This document shows, one piece after another, positions 39,516 through 48,601 of a DNA stretch of 64,000 bases (its first letter is position 1; each line of letters begins with the position of its first letter). A model generated the notes under the pieces. That model was not told the DNA's origin, did not search any database, and saw only the letters and a program-made list of their open reading frames with translations. The DNA lies in contig NZ_JYLL01000033.1 in assembly GCF_001439695.1 (NCBI RefSeq), positions 1 through 64,000 on the forward strand, read 5' to 3'. The translations under genes and the position numbers were made by a program. The stretch is from Pseudomonas veronii (GTDB taxonomy: Bacteria > Pseudomonadota > Gammaproteobacteria > Pseudomonadales > Pseudomonadaceae).

Positions 39516-42339
39516 AGTGACGAACCTCGCCGGCACCGCTGATGTTGTCGACGCAACGACCGCAGATTTCCGGATGCTCAGGGTTCACGCCGACATCTTC
39601 ACGGCAGTGCCAGCAACGGGCGCACTTGGGGAAGGCCGACTTGACGACTTTGAGCTTCAGGCCAGGCACTTCGGTAGCCACGGCGTCCGCCGGGGCCTGG
39701 GCGAATGGCGCCAGGCTCGCGGTGGAGGTGATCAGCACGAAGCGCAGTTCGTTGCTCAGCTTGGCCAGGTCGGCGCTCAGGCCTTCCTCGGCAAACAGGG
39801 TGACTTCGGCTTGCAGGTTGCCACCGACGGCCTTGGCCGCGCGCTGCACTTCCAGCTCCTTGTTCACGGCCACTTTCACCGCCATCACGCCGTCCCAGTA
39901 CTCGCGGCCCAGTTCGAAGTCGGCCGGCAGTTCGGTCAGGCCTTCGTACCAAGTGTTGAGCATCACCGATTCGTTGCGCTCGCCCGGCAGGTATTCCCAC
40001 AGTTCGTCGGCGGTGAAGGCCAGGATCGGTGCGATCCAGCGCACCAGCGCTTCGGAGATGTGGTACAGCGCGGTCTGCGCCGAGCGGCGCGCCTTGCTGT
40101 TGACGCCGGTGGTGTACTGGCGGTCCTTGATGATGTCGAGGTAGAAACCGCCCAGCTCCTGCACGCAGAAGTTGTGGATCTTCGAGTAGACGTTCCAGAA
40201 GCGGTATTCGCCGTAGTGCTCTTGCAACTCGCGCTGCAGCAACAGGGTACGGTCCACGGCCCAACGGTCCAGGGCAAGCATGTCCTCGGCCGGCAGGATG
40301 TCGGTAGCCGGGTTGAAACCGGTCAGGTTCGACAGCATGAAGCGTGCGGTATTGCGGATACGGCGGTAGGCATCGGCGCTACGCTGCAGGATCTGCTCCG
40401 ACACGGCCATCTCGCCCGAATAATCGGTCGAGGCCACCCACAGACGCATGATGTCAGCGCCCAGGGTGTCGTTGACCTTTTGCGGCGCGATCACGTTGCC
40501 CAGGGACTTGGACATCTTGCGGCCGTTTTCGTCGACGGTGAAACCGTGGGTCAGCAGTTCGCGGTACGGTGCGTGGTCGTCGATGGCGCAACCGGTCAAA
40601 AGCGACGAGTGGAACCAGCCACGGTGCTGGTCCGAACCTTCCAGGTACAGGTCGGCGCGCGGGCCGGCCGCATGACCCATCGGGTGCGAACCGCGCAGCA
40701 CGTGCCAATGGGTGGTGCCGGAGTCGAACCACACGTCGAGGGTGTCGCTGATCTTGTCGTACAGCGGCGCTTCGTCGCCCAACAGCTCGGCGGCGTCCAG
40801 CTTGAACCAGGCTTCGATGCCTTCCTGCTCAACGCGCTGGGCCACGACTTCCATCAGTTCGACGGTACGCGGGTGCAGCTCGCCGCTTTCCTTGTTGAGG
40901 AAGAACGGGATCGGCACGCCCCAGTTGCGCTGGCGGGAGATGCACCAGTCCGGACGGTTGGCGATCATCGAGTGCAGGCGCGCCTGGCCCCAGGCCGGGA
41001 CGAACTTGGTGTCTTCGATGGCTTTGATCGCGCGGTTGCGCAAGGTGTCGCCGCTGGCCGGTTCTTTATCCATGCCGATGAACCACTGCGCGGTGGCGCG
41101 GTAGATCAGCGGGGTCTTGTGGCGCCAGCAGTGCATGTAGCTGTGCTTGATGGTCTCGGTGTGCAGCAGCGCGCCGACTTCCGACAGCTTGTCGATGATC
41201 GGCTGGTTGGCCTTGAAGATGAACTGGCCACCGAAGAATTCCAGGGACGGCGCATAAACACCGTTGCTCTGCACCGGGTTCAAGATGTCGTCGTTGACCA
41301 TGCCGTAGGCCTTGCAGGTCACGAAGTCGTCTACGCCGTAAGCAGGCGCGGAGTGAACGACGCCGGTGCCGGCGCCCAGTTCAACGTAGTCAGCCAGGTA
41401 CACCGGCGACAGGCGGTCGTAGAACGGGTGACGGAAGTTGATCAGTTCCAGCGCGGAACCGGTGGTGGTGGCGATCACCGAACCTTCCAGCGCGTAACGC
41501 GCCAGGCAGGCTTCGACCATCTCTTCGGCCAGCACCAGCAGGCGATCACCGACATCCACCAGGGCGTAGGTGAATTCCGGGTGGACGTTCAGCGCCTGGT
41601 TGGCGGGGATGGTCCACGGGGTGGTGGTCCAGATCACGATGGCGGCTGGCTTGGCCAGGCTTGCCAGGCCAAAGGCCGCGGCCAGCTTGGCGTCGTCGGC
41701 GATCGGGAAGGCCACGTCGATGGTCGAGGACTTCTTGTCTTCGTACTCGACTTCCGCTTCAGCCAGGGCCGAACCGCAGTCGAAGCACCAGTTCACGGGC
41801 TTGAGGCCCTTGAACACGAAACCGCCCTTGACGATTTCGGCCAAGGCGCGGATTTCACCGGCCTCGTTCTTGAAATCCATGGTCTTGTAGGGATTGGCCC
41901 AGTCGCCCAGGACACCCAGGCGGATGAACTCGGACTTCTGCCCTTCGATCTGCTCGGTGGCGTAGGCACGGCACAGTTCGCGGGTTTTATCGGCGCCCAG
42001 GTTCTTGCCGTGGGTCACTTCGACTTTGTGTTCGATCGGCAGGCCGTGGCAATCCCAACCCGGGACATACGGCGCGTCGAAGCCCGAAAGGGTCTTCGAG
42101 CGGACGATCATGTCCTTGAGAATCTTGTTCAGCGCATGACCGATGTGAATCGTGCCGTTGGCATAAGGAGGGCCGTCGTGCAGGACGAATTTCGGACGAT
42201 CCTTGCCAATTTCGCGCAACTTTCCGTACAGGCCAATACTGTCCCAGCGCTGCAGGATCTGCGGTTCGCGCTGTGGCAGGCCGGCCTTCATTGGGAAGGC
42301 GGTGTCCGGAAGGTTTAGCGTGGCTTTATAGTCGGTCAT
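39508..42339 (-). CDS. ileS: IleS, isoleucyl-tRNA synthetase
   Basis: A 943-residue class I synthetase of full length. HIGH motif at about 66 (GTIHIGHALNK), CP1 editing domain (about 190-400), KMSKS at about 605 (GRKMSKSLGN) and a C-terminal zinc finger (CARCWHC to CGRCV). This form with the C-terminal zinc finger is the ordinary bacterial, mupirocin-sensitive type. It lies 14 bases after ribF. Confidence 0.98.
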   Translation of the reverse strand: MTDYKATLNLPDTAFPMKAGLPQREPQILQRWDSIGLYGKLREIGKDRPKFVLHDGPPYANGTIHIGHALNKILKDMIVRSKTLSGFDAPYVPGWDCHGLPIEHKVEVTHGKNLGADKTRELCRAYATEQIEGQKSEFIRLGVLGDWANPYKTMDFKNEAGEIRALAEIVKGGFVFKGLKPVNWCFDCGSALAEAEVEYEDKKSSTIDVAFPIADDAKLAAAFGLASLAKPAAIVIWTTTPWTIPANQALNVHPEFTYALVDVGDRLLVLAEEMVEACLARYALEGSVIATTTGSALELINFRHPFYDRLSPVYLADYVELGAGTGVVHSAPAYGVDDFVTCKAYGMVNDDILNPVQSNGVYAPSLEFFGGQFIFKANQPIIDKLSEVGALLHTETIKHSYMHCWRHKTPLIYRATAQWFIGMDKEPASGDTLRNRAIKAIEDTKFVPAWGQARLHSMIANRPDWCISRQRNWGVPIPFFLNKESGELHPRTVELMEVVAQRVEQEGIEAWFKLDAAELLGDEAPLYDKISDTLDVWFDSGTTHWHVLRGSHPMGHAAGPRADLYLEGSDQHRGWFHSSLLTGCAIDDHAPYRELLTHGFTVDENGRKMSKSLGNVIAPQKVNDTLGADIMRLWVASTDYSGEMAVSEQILQRSADAYRRIRNTARFMLSNLTGFNPATDILPAEDMLALDRWAVDRTLLLQRELQEHYGEYRFWNVYSKIHNFCVQELGGFYLDIIKDRQYTTGVNSKARRSAQTALYHISEALVRWIAPILAFTADELWEYLPGERNESVMLNTWYEGLTELPADFELGREYWDGVMAVKVAVNKELEVQRAAKAVGGNLQAEVTLFAEEGLSADLAKLSNELRFVLITSTASLAPFAQAPADAVATEVPGLKLKVVKSAFPKCARCWHCREDVGVNPEHPEICGRCVDNISGAGEVRHYA

Positions 42340-42353
42340 TTAAGGCTCTTCGG

Positions 42354-43292
42354 TTAGCGATGGGCGCTAGGTGCGGCTAGGGCACGGGCGGCGGCGACAT
42401 CCGCATTGATCGCCGTTTTCAACGCCTCGAGGGAGGCGAAACGCTGCTCTTCACGCAGCTTTTGGTGGAAAACCACCGTCAAACGCCGGTCATACAGATC
42501 ACCGGCAAAATCCAAAAGGTGAACCTCCAGGTGGGCCTTGCCATCACCTGCAACCGTGGGCCTGACGCCTATATTGGCGACTCCCGGCCACGATTGGCCG
42601 TCGATGTCGACGCTCACCAGGTAAACCCCGGTCAGCGGCACACGACGGCGCTTGAGCTGCACGTTGGCGGTTGGCGTGCCCAGTTGGCGCGCCAGCTTCT
42701 GGCCGTGCAATACCCGCCCGGCAATGCGGAACGGGCGACCGAGCAAACGCTCGGCCAAGGCGAAGTCGGCAGCGGCCAGGGCATTACGCACCTGGGTACT
42801 GCTCACGCGCAGGCCGTCCAGTTCGACGGTTTGCGCGGCTTCGACGGTAAAACCCTGGGTTACGCCGGCGTGCTGCAGAAAATCGAAATCGCCGACCCGA
42901 TCACAGCCGAAACGGAAGTCGTCGCCGACCTCCAGGTGCTGTACGCCCAAGCCATCCACCAGGATACGGTCGACGAACTCGGCGGCGCTGAGGCTGCGCA
43001 AACGCTGGTTGAAGGCCAGGCACAGCACACGGTCCACGCCCTCCTCGGCCAACAGTTGCAGCTTGTCGCGCAAGCGGGCCAGGCGCGCTGGCGCCGTTTC
43101 CGGGGTAAAGAATTCCCGCGGCTGTGGCTCAAAAATCACCACGCAGCTGGGCACGCCCAACTCGACCGCACGCTCGCGCAGCCGGGCCAGGATAGCCTGG
43201 TGGCCACGGTGTACACCGTCAAAGTTGCCAATAGTGGCGACGCAGCCCCGATGCTGGGGGCGCAGGTTGTGGAGACCTCGAACCAGCTGCAT
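42354..43292 (-). CDS. ribF: RibF, bifunctional riboflavin kinase/FAD synthetase
   Basis: 312 residues from MQLVRGLHNLRPQHRG; an ATG six codons earlier is possible. The N-terminal adenylyltransferase domain has IGNFDGVHRGHQAIL (about 20-34). The C-terminal kinase domain (about 185-305) has GRVLHGQKLARQLGTPTANV. It makes FMN and FAD from riboflavin. It heads the ribF-ileS-lspA-fkpB transcript. Confidence 0.96.
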   Translation of the reverse strand: MQLVRGLHNLRPQHRGCVATIGNFDGVHRGHQAILARLRERAVELGVPSCVVIFEPQPREFFTPETAPARLARLRDKLQLLAEEGVDRVLCLAFNQRLRSLSAAEFVDRILVDGLGVQHLEVGDDFRFGCDRVGDFDFLQHAGVTQGFTVEAAQTVELDGLRVSSTQVRNALAAADFALAERLLGRPFRIAGRVLHGQKLARQLGTPTANVQLKRRRVPLTGVYLVSVDIDGQSWPGVANIGVRPTVAGDGKAHLEVHLLDFAGDLYDRRLTVVFHQKLREEQRFASLEALKTAINADVAAARALAAPSAHR

Positions 43293-43412
43293 AACGCGCT
43301 TCTTGCTCATAAAGTGGTCGATTATAACCACACCCGGCCCCGGATCACAGGCAACAGCGCAGGGCAAAATGGATGGAATCGATAAAACACCGGTTTTATC
43401 GCGGCAAACTCG

Positions 43413-44951
43413 CTAACCCAGCGCCTTGCGATTGAAATCCCGCAGGCGGAAACCTTGCAGCAGCAACATCCCGAAGTACACCACCACGCCCGCCACCACC
43501 AGCACGCCCAGGCGCAAGAAACGCTCGAGCATATGGCCTTGATCCCAGGCCGGCATGAAGTGCATCAGACCCAGCAATACCGCCGACATCATCGCCACCG
43601 CCACCAGCAGCTTGAGGGCAAACATGCCCCAGCCAGGCTGCGGCTGGAACATCTGCTGTTTGCGCAGTTGGTAAAACAGCAGGCCGGCATTGATACAAGC
43701 ACCAGCGCTGATGGCCAGGGCCAGGCCGGCATGCGCCAGCGGGCCGATGAACACCAGGTTGAGCAGTTGCGTGACGACCAGCGTGAAGATCGCGATCTTC
43801 ACCGGCGTGCGGATGTTTTGCTGGGCGTAGAACCCCGGCGCCAGCACTTTGATCACGATAATCCCAAGCAGACCGACCGAGTAAGCGATCAGCGCGTGCT
43901 GAGTCATCAAGGCATCGTGTGCGCCGAATTGCCCGTACTGGAACAACGACACCGTCAGTGGCTCGGCGAGGATTCCCAGGGCCAGCGAGCACGGCAACAC
44001 CAGCACGAAGCACAGGCGCAGGCCCCAATCGAGAATGCGCGAGTATTCATGGCGGTCCTTGCTCGCGTAAGTACGCGCCAGCGTCGGCAGCAGAATCGTG
44101 CCCAGGGCCACGCCGAGGACGCCGGACGGCAGCTCCATCAAGCGATCGGCGTAGTACATCCACGACACCGAACCGGACACCAGCAATGAGGCGAACGCGG
44201 TGTTGATGATCAGCGAAATCTGGCTGACCGACACCCCGAGGATCGCTGGCAGCATATTGCGCATCACGCGCCAGACGCCGGTGTCCTTGAGGTTCAGGCG
44301 CGGCAACACGAGCATGCCGATCTTTTTCAGGTGCGGCAGTTGGTAGAGCAATTGCGCCAGGCCGCCGGCCAGGACGGCCCAGCCCAGGGCCATGACCGGC
44401 GGATCGAAGTAGGGCGTGAGGAACAGCGCGAAAATAATCATGCTGACGTTAAGCAGGGTCGGCACGAACGCCGGCACCGAGAAACGGTTCCAGGTATTGA
44501 GGATGGCGCCAGCCAGGGATGACAGGGAAATCAGCAATATGTAGGGGAAAGTCACACGCAGCAGATCAGTGGTCAGCGCGAATTTTTCCGGCGTATTGGC
44601 AAAACCGGGCGCCGTGGCCCAGATCACCCACGGCGCGGCGAGCATGCCGATCACAGTCACCAGCATCAGCACCAGGGTCAGCAAGCCCGAGACATAGGCA
44701 ATGAATGTGCGGGTCGCCTCCTCGCCCTGCTGCGTCTTGTATTCCGCCAGAATCGGCACGAACGCCTGGGAAAACGCGCCCTCGGCGAAGATCCGCCGCA
44801 ACAGGTTGGGCAGTTTAAAGGCAATGAAGAACGCATCCGTGGCCATGCTGGCGCCGAAAATGCGTGCCAACAAGGTGTCACGCACAAACCCCAATACCCG
44901 GGAAATCATCGTGATTGAGCTGACGGCAGCCAACGATTTGAGCAGATTCAT
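43413..44951 (-). CDS. murJ: MurJ (MviN), lipid II flippase
   Basis: A 512-residue polytopic protein with about 14 spans. Its start, MNLLKSLAAVSSITMISRVLGFVRDT, and RIFAEGAFSQAFVPILAEYK are MurJ signatures. Conserved Arg residues of the first spans are present. It flips the peptidoglycan precursor lipid II across the inner membrane. It stands between ribF and rpsT, as in other pseudomonads. Confidence 0.97.
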   Translation of the reverse strand: MNLLKSLAAVSSITMISRVLGFVRDTLLARIFGASMATDAFFIAFKLPNLLRRIFAEGAFSQAFVPILAEYKTQQGEEATRTFIAYVSGLLTLVLMLVTVIGMLAAPWVIWATAPGFANTPEKFALTTDLLRVTFPYILLISLSSLAGAILNTWNRFSVPAFVPTLLNVSMIIFALFLTPYFDPPVMALGWAVLAGGLAQLLYQLPHLKKIGMLVLPRLNLKDTGVWRVMRNMLPAILGVSVSQISLIINTAFASLLVSGSVSWMYYADRLMELPSGVLGVALGTILLPTLARTYASKDRHEYSRILDWGLRLCFVLVLPCSLALGILAEPLTVSLFQYGQFGAHDALMTQHALIAYSVGLLGIIVIKVLAPGFYAQQNIRTPVKIAIFTLVVTQLLNLVFIGPLAHAGLALAISAGACINAGLLFYQLRKQQMFQPQPGWGMFALKLLVAVAMMSAVLLGLMHFMPAWDQGHMLERFLRLGVLVVAGVVVYFGMLLLQGFRLRDFNRKALG

Positions 44952-45122
44952 TGAAAGAGTTTGCGCCTATAGATAAAGAGCAGGCGAACTACGCGCCTAC
45001 TTATGCGATACTGCGCGCCTGCAACAGCACAGCGCCAAAGCTCGCGAGTTTACAGGTCAAGCGCCGGAAATAAATCACCCGCCTCTTCAGATCGACCACT
45101 CAGCAGTTCGCATCAACCGCCC

Positions 45123-45151
45123 TTGACAACCCATCAACTCATCGGCATGAT
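45123..45151 (+). promoter_or_regulatory. Sigma70 promoter of rpsT
   Basis: TTGACA, 17 bases, CATGAT, about 54 bases before the rpsT start. Strong -35 and near-consensus -10. Confidence 0.6.
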
Positions 45152-45204
45152 TCGCGGCCTATTTTGTTTGCTATTTCCTAAAAAGTCTTTCGAGGAGCTC
45201 GACG

Positions 45205-45483
45205 GTGGCCAACACACCTTCCGCCAAAAAACGTGCAAAACAGGCTGAGAAGCGTCGCAGCCACAACGCCAGCCTGCGTTCCATGGTTCGTACCTACATC
45301 AAGAATGTAGTTAAGGCCATTGACGCAAAAGACGCTGAAAAAGCTCAAGCTGCTTACGTTCTGGCTGTGCCAGTTATCGACCGTATGGCCGATAAAGGCA
45401 TCATCCACAAGAACAAAGCTGCTCGCCATAAAGGTCGCCTGAACGGCCACATCAAGGCTCTGAACCTTGCTGCTGCAGCCTAA
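45205..45483 (+). CDS. rpsT: Ribosomal protein bS20
   Basis: A 92-residue basic, helical protein starting MANTPSAKKRAKQAEKRRSHN, with KNKAARHKGRLNGHIKAL near the end. It binds 16S rRNA in the small subunit. The start codon is GTG, preceded by GAGGAG; a rare start is known to help bS20 control its own synthesis in E. coli, so it may do the same here. Confidence 0.98.
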   Translation: MANTPSAKKRAKQAEKRRSHNASLRSMVRTYIKNVVKAIDAKDAEKAQAAYVLAVPVIDRMADKGIIHKNKAARHKGRLNGHIKALNLAAAA

Positions 45484-45526
45484 GCGATAAACTGCCACGC
45501 AGGTTTACCTGCGTAACAGTTAAGAA

Positions 45527-45558
45527 ATGCCCCGTACCGAAAGGTCCGGGGCATTTTT
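45527..45558 (+). terminator. Rho-independent terminator of rpsT
   Basis: ATGCCCCG/CGGGGCAT stem with a 12-base loop, followed by five T. Confidence 0.85.
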
Positions 45559-45590
45559 GTTTGGGCGCCATACATCTTTATTGCACGCAC

Positions 45591-45623
45591 AAAAAAACGC
45601 CCCGAACCAGTCGGGGCGTTTTT
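45591..45623. terminator. Bidirectional terminator between rpsT and slyD
   Basis: ACGCCCCGA-accag-TCGGGGCGT flanked by an A-run on the left and a T-run on the right, so it stops both slyD (leftward) and any rpsT read-through. Confidence 0.85.
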
Positions 45624-45647
45624 GCTACCACCTGATCAAAACATCGA

Positions 45648-46133
45648 TCAATGGTGATGACCGCCTTCACCGTGGACGTGGCCGTGAGCGACTTCTTCCT
45701 GGGAAGCGTCGCGGATGGCAACGATCTTCACTTGGAAGTTCAGGCGCTGGCCTGCCAGAGGGTGGTTACCGTCGACAGTGACGTCGTCGCCGTCCAGATC
45801 ACGGATGGTGACGATCTGCATTTGGCCGTCCGGCGCGGAAGCGTGGAACTGCATGCCCACTTCCAGTTCGTCGACACCTTCGAACATGCTGCGGCTCAGG
45901 GTGCTGACCAGTTCGGCGGAGTATTCGCCGTAAGCATTTTCAGGCTCTACGACAACGGTCAGTTCATCACCGACGCTCTTGCCGACCAGGGCGTTTTCCA
46001 GGCCCGGGATAATGTTGCCTGCGCCTTGCAGGTAGACCAGCGGCGCGCCGCCGGCTGAGCTGTCGATGACCTCACCAGCGTCGTTGGTCAGGGTATAGTC
46101 GATGGAGACAGCCTTGTTAGCGGCGATCGTCAT
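45648..46133 (-). CDS. slyD: SlyD, FKBP-type prolyl isomerase and metallochaperone
   Basis: 161 residues. An FKBP domain split by an IF chaperone insert (about 70-130) is followed by a short His-rich tail (HGHVHGEGGHHH), which binds nickel in SlyD. The tail is shorter than in E. coli SlyD. The start MTIAANKAVSIDYTL is on a CATG palindrome that could also start the DUF3565 gene on the other strand. A terminator follows. Confidence 0.94.
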   Translation of the reverse strand: MTIAANKAVSIDYTLTNDAGEVIDSSAGGAPLVYLQGAGNIIPGLENALVGKSVGDELTVVVEPENAYGEYSAELVSTLSRSMFEGVDELEVGMQFHASAPDGQMQIVTIRDLDGDDVTVDGNHPLAGQRLNFQVKIVAIRDASQEEVAHGHVHGEGGHHH

Positions 46134-46422
46134 GGGGCGAGACCTTTTGCATAAGAATGAAGAACGGACAAGTCTAAACAAGGATTTGCCCGAAAGCGAA
46201 CAGAACCCGGACGGACGGGACCAATCAACGGCCGTCGTCATCATCGGATTCCACCAGGACGACGACCGGCACTGGGTTGCCGAGCTGTCCTGCGGCCACA
46301 CCCAGCACCTGCGCCACCAGCCGCCCTGGCAATCGCGCGCCTGGGTGCTCGACCCCGCACGCCGCCTGGAAAAAATAGGCCAGCCCTTTGCCTGCGGCTG
46401 GTGTGCGCAGGAGCGCGAATAA
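46132..46422 (+). CDS. DUF3565 family protein
   Basis: About 96 residues. The DUF3565 domain covers the C-terminal two thirds (VVIIGFHQDDDRHWVAELSCGHTQHLRHQPPW to FACGWCAQE) with Cys-His and CxxC pairs that suggest a metal site. The start is not sure: the ATG used here overlaps the slyD start on the other strand, and a later start near 46180 would give a shorter protein. Function unknown. Confidence 0.75.
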   Translation: MGRDLLHKNEERTSLNKDLPESEQNPDGRDQSTAVVIIGFHQDDDRHWVAELSCGHTQHLRHQPPWQSRAWVLDPARRLEKIGQPFACGWCAQERE

Positions 46423-46501
46423 CGATAACCTTGGCGCCTGATTCCCGGTAGGCACTCAACCATAGAGCGCCACCGAAGCCATGCACCTCCAGAGAATTCG
46501 C

Positions 46502-48601
46502 ATGCAGACTTTTTTTATCGCGCCCACCGATTTTGGTGTGGGTCTGACCTCTATCAGCCTTGGGCTGGTCCGCACCCTTGAACGTGCCGGGTTGAAAGTC
46601 GGCTTCTTCAAACCGATTGCCCAGCCGCACCCCGGCGACACCGGCCCCGAACGCTCCACCGAACTGGTGGCGCGCACCCACGGCCTCAAACCGCCGCAGC
46701 CCCTGGGCCTGGCCCATGTCGAGCGGATGCTCGGCGACGGCCAGCTCGACGAGTTGCTCGAAGAAATCATCACCCTGTATCAGCAGGCCGCCGTGGGCAA
46801 GGACGTGCTGATCGTCGAAGGCATGGTGCCGACCCGCAGCGCCAGCTATGCGGCGCGGGTCAACCTGCACCTGGCCAAGAGCCTGGATGCGGAAGTGATC
46901 CTGGTCTCGGCGCCGGAAAACGAAGTGCTCACCGAGCTCTCCGGCCGCGTGGAGCTGCAGGCCCAACTGTTCGGCGGCCCGAAGGACCCGAAAGTGCTCG
47001 GCGTGATCCTCAACAAGGTACGCACCGATGAAAGCATGGAGGCCTTCTCGGCGCGCCTCAAGGAGCATTCGCCGTTGCTGCGCAGCGGGGATTTCCGCCT
47101 GCTCGGCTGCATTCCTTTCCAGCCCGAACTCAACGCGCCGCGCACCCGTGACGTCGCCGACCTGATGAGCGCGCAGATCCTCAACGCCGGGGATTACGAA
47201 ACCCGGCGCATGACCAAGATCATCATCTGCGCCCGCACCATGCGCAACACCGTGGAACTGCTCAAGCCGGGCGTGCTGGTGGTGACACCGGGTGACCGCG
47301 ACGACATCATCCTCGCCGTCAGCCTGGCGGCGATCAACGGCGTGCCCCTGGCCGGCCTGCTGCTGACCAGCGACACCCTGCCCGACCCGCGCATCATGGA
47401 CCTCTGTCGAGGCGCGTTCCAGGCCGGGTTGCCGGTGCTGTCGGTGAGTACCGGTTCCTATGAGACAGCGAACCTGCTCAACAACCTGAACAAGGAAATC
47501 CCCATCGATGACCGTGAGCGGGCCGAGATCATCACCGATTTCGTCGCCAGCCACCTCGATGCGCGCTGGCTGCACCAACGCTGCGGCACGCCACGGGAAA
47601 TGCGCCTGTCGCCGGCGGTGTTCCGCTACCAGTTGATCCAACGCGCCCAGGCCGCCAACAAGCGCATCGTCCTGCCCGAAGGCAGCGAGCCGTTGACCGT
47701 GCAAGCCGCCGCGATCTGCCAGGCCCGCGGCATTGCCCGCTGCGTGTTGCTGGCCAAGCCGGCGGACGTCGAAGCGGTCGCCCGCGCCCAGGGCATCGAA
47801 TTGCCCGAAGGCCTGGAGATTCTCGACCCGGACCTGATCCGCGAGCGTTATGTCGAACCGATGGTCGCGTTGCGCAAAAGCAAAAGCCTCAACGCGCCGA
47901 TGGCCGAACAGCAGCTCGAAGACACCGTGGTGATCGCGACCATGATGCTCGCACTGGATGAAGTCGACGGCCTGGTCTCCGGCGTTATCCACTCCACCGC
48001 GAACACCATCCGCCCGGCCCTGCAACTGATCAAGACCGCGCCGGGCTGCACCCTGGTGTCGTCGGTGTTCTTCATGCTGTTCCCCGAACAGGTGCTGGTG
48101 TACGGCGACTGCGTGATGAACCCGCACCCGAGCGCCGCCGAACTGGCGGAAATCGCCCTGCAGAGCGCCGATTCGGCGGCCGCGTTCGGTATCACCCCAC
48201 GGGTGGCGATGATCAGCTATTCCAGCGGTGAGTCGGCCAGCGGCGAAGAGGTGGAAAAGGTCCGCGAAGCCACCCTGCTCGCCCATGAACAGCAAAGTTC
48301 GCTGCTGATCGACGGCCCGTTGCAATACGATGCCGCCGCCAACGAAACCGTCGCCCGGCAACTGGCGCCCAACAGCCTGGTGGCGGGCAAGGCCACGGTC
48401 TTCGTGTTCCCCGACCTGAACACCGGCAATACCACCCACAAGGCGGTACAACGCAGCGCCGATTGCGTCAGCCTCGGGCCGATGCTCCAGGGCCTGCGCA
48501 AACCGGTGAACGACCTGCCGCGCGGCGCCCAGGTCGACGACATTGTGTACACCATCGCCCTGACCGCGATTCAAGCCGCCAACCGACCTATGGATATCTA
48601 A
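46502..48601 (+). CDS. pta: Pta, phosphate acetyltransferase (long form)
   Basis: A 699-residue enzyme of the long Pta class: an N-terminal P-loop/DRTGG regulatory part (about 1-360, MQTFFIAPTDFGVGLTSIS) and a C-terminal catalytic PTA_PTB domain (about 375-695, RIVLPEGSEPLTVQAA to VNDLPRGAQVDDIVYTIALTAIQ). It interconverts acetyl-CoA and acetyl phosphate. There is no acetate kinase gene beside it, whereas P. aeruginosa has ackA next to pta near slyD. The next gene starts directly after its stop. Confidence 0.96.
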   Translation: MQTFFIAPTDFGVGLTSISLGLVRTLERAGLKVGFFKPIAQPHPGDTGPERSTELVARTHGLKPPQPLGLAHVERMLGDGQLDELLEEIITLYQQAAVGKDVLIVEGMVPTRSASYAARVNLHLAKSLDAEVILVSAPENEVLTELSGRVELQAQLFGGPKDPKVLGVILNKVRTDESMEAFSARLKEHSPLLRSGDFRLLGCIPFQPELNAPRTRDVADLMSAQILNAGDYETRRMTKIIICARTMRNTVELLKPGVLVVTPGDRDDIILAVSLAAINGVPLAGLLLTSDTLPDPRIMDLCRGAFQAGLPVLSVSTGSYETANLLNNLNKEIPIDDRERAEIITDFVASHLDARWLHQRCGTPREMRLSPAVFRYQLIQRAQAANKRIVLPEGSEPLTVQAAAICQARGIARCVLLAKPADVEAVARAQGIELPEGLEILDPDLIRERYVEPMVALRKSKSLNAPMAEQQLEDTVVIATMMLALDEVDGLVSGVIHSTANTIRPALQLIKTAPGCTLVSSVFFMLFPEQVLVYGDCVMNPHPSAAELAEIALQSADSAAAFGITPRVAMISYSSGESASGEEVEKVREATLLAHEQQSSLLIDGPLQYDAAANETVARQLAPNSLVAGKATVFVFPDLNTGNTTHKAVQRSADCVSLGPMLQGLRKPVNDLPRGAQVDDIVYTIALTAIQAANRPMDI

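Noticed and set aside
39436..42318. Open frame of 960 codons opposite ileS
   Set aside because: An antisense shadow of a long GC-rich gene with low-complexity composition; ileS on the other strand has all synthetase motifs.
46241..48574. Open frame of 777 codons opposite pta
   Set aside because: An antisense shadow of pta, which has complete domains.
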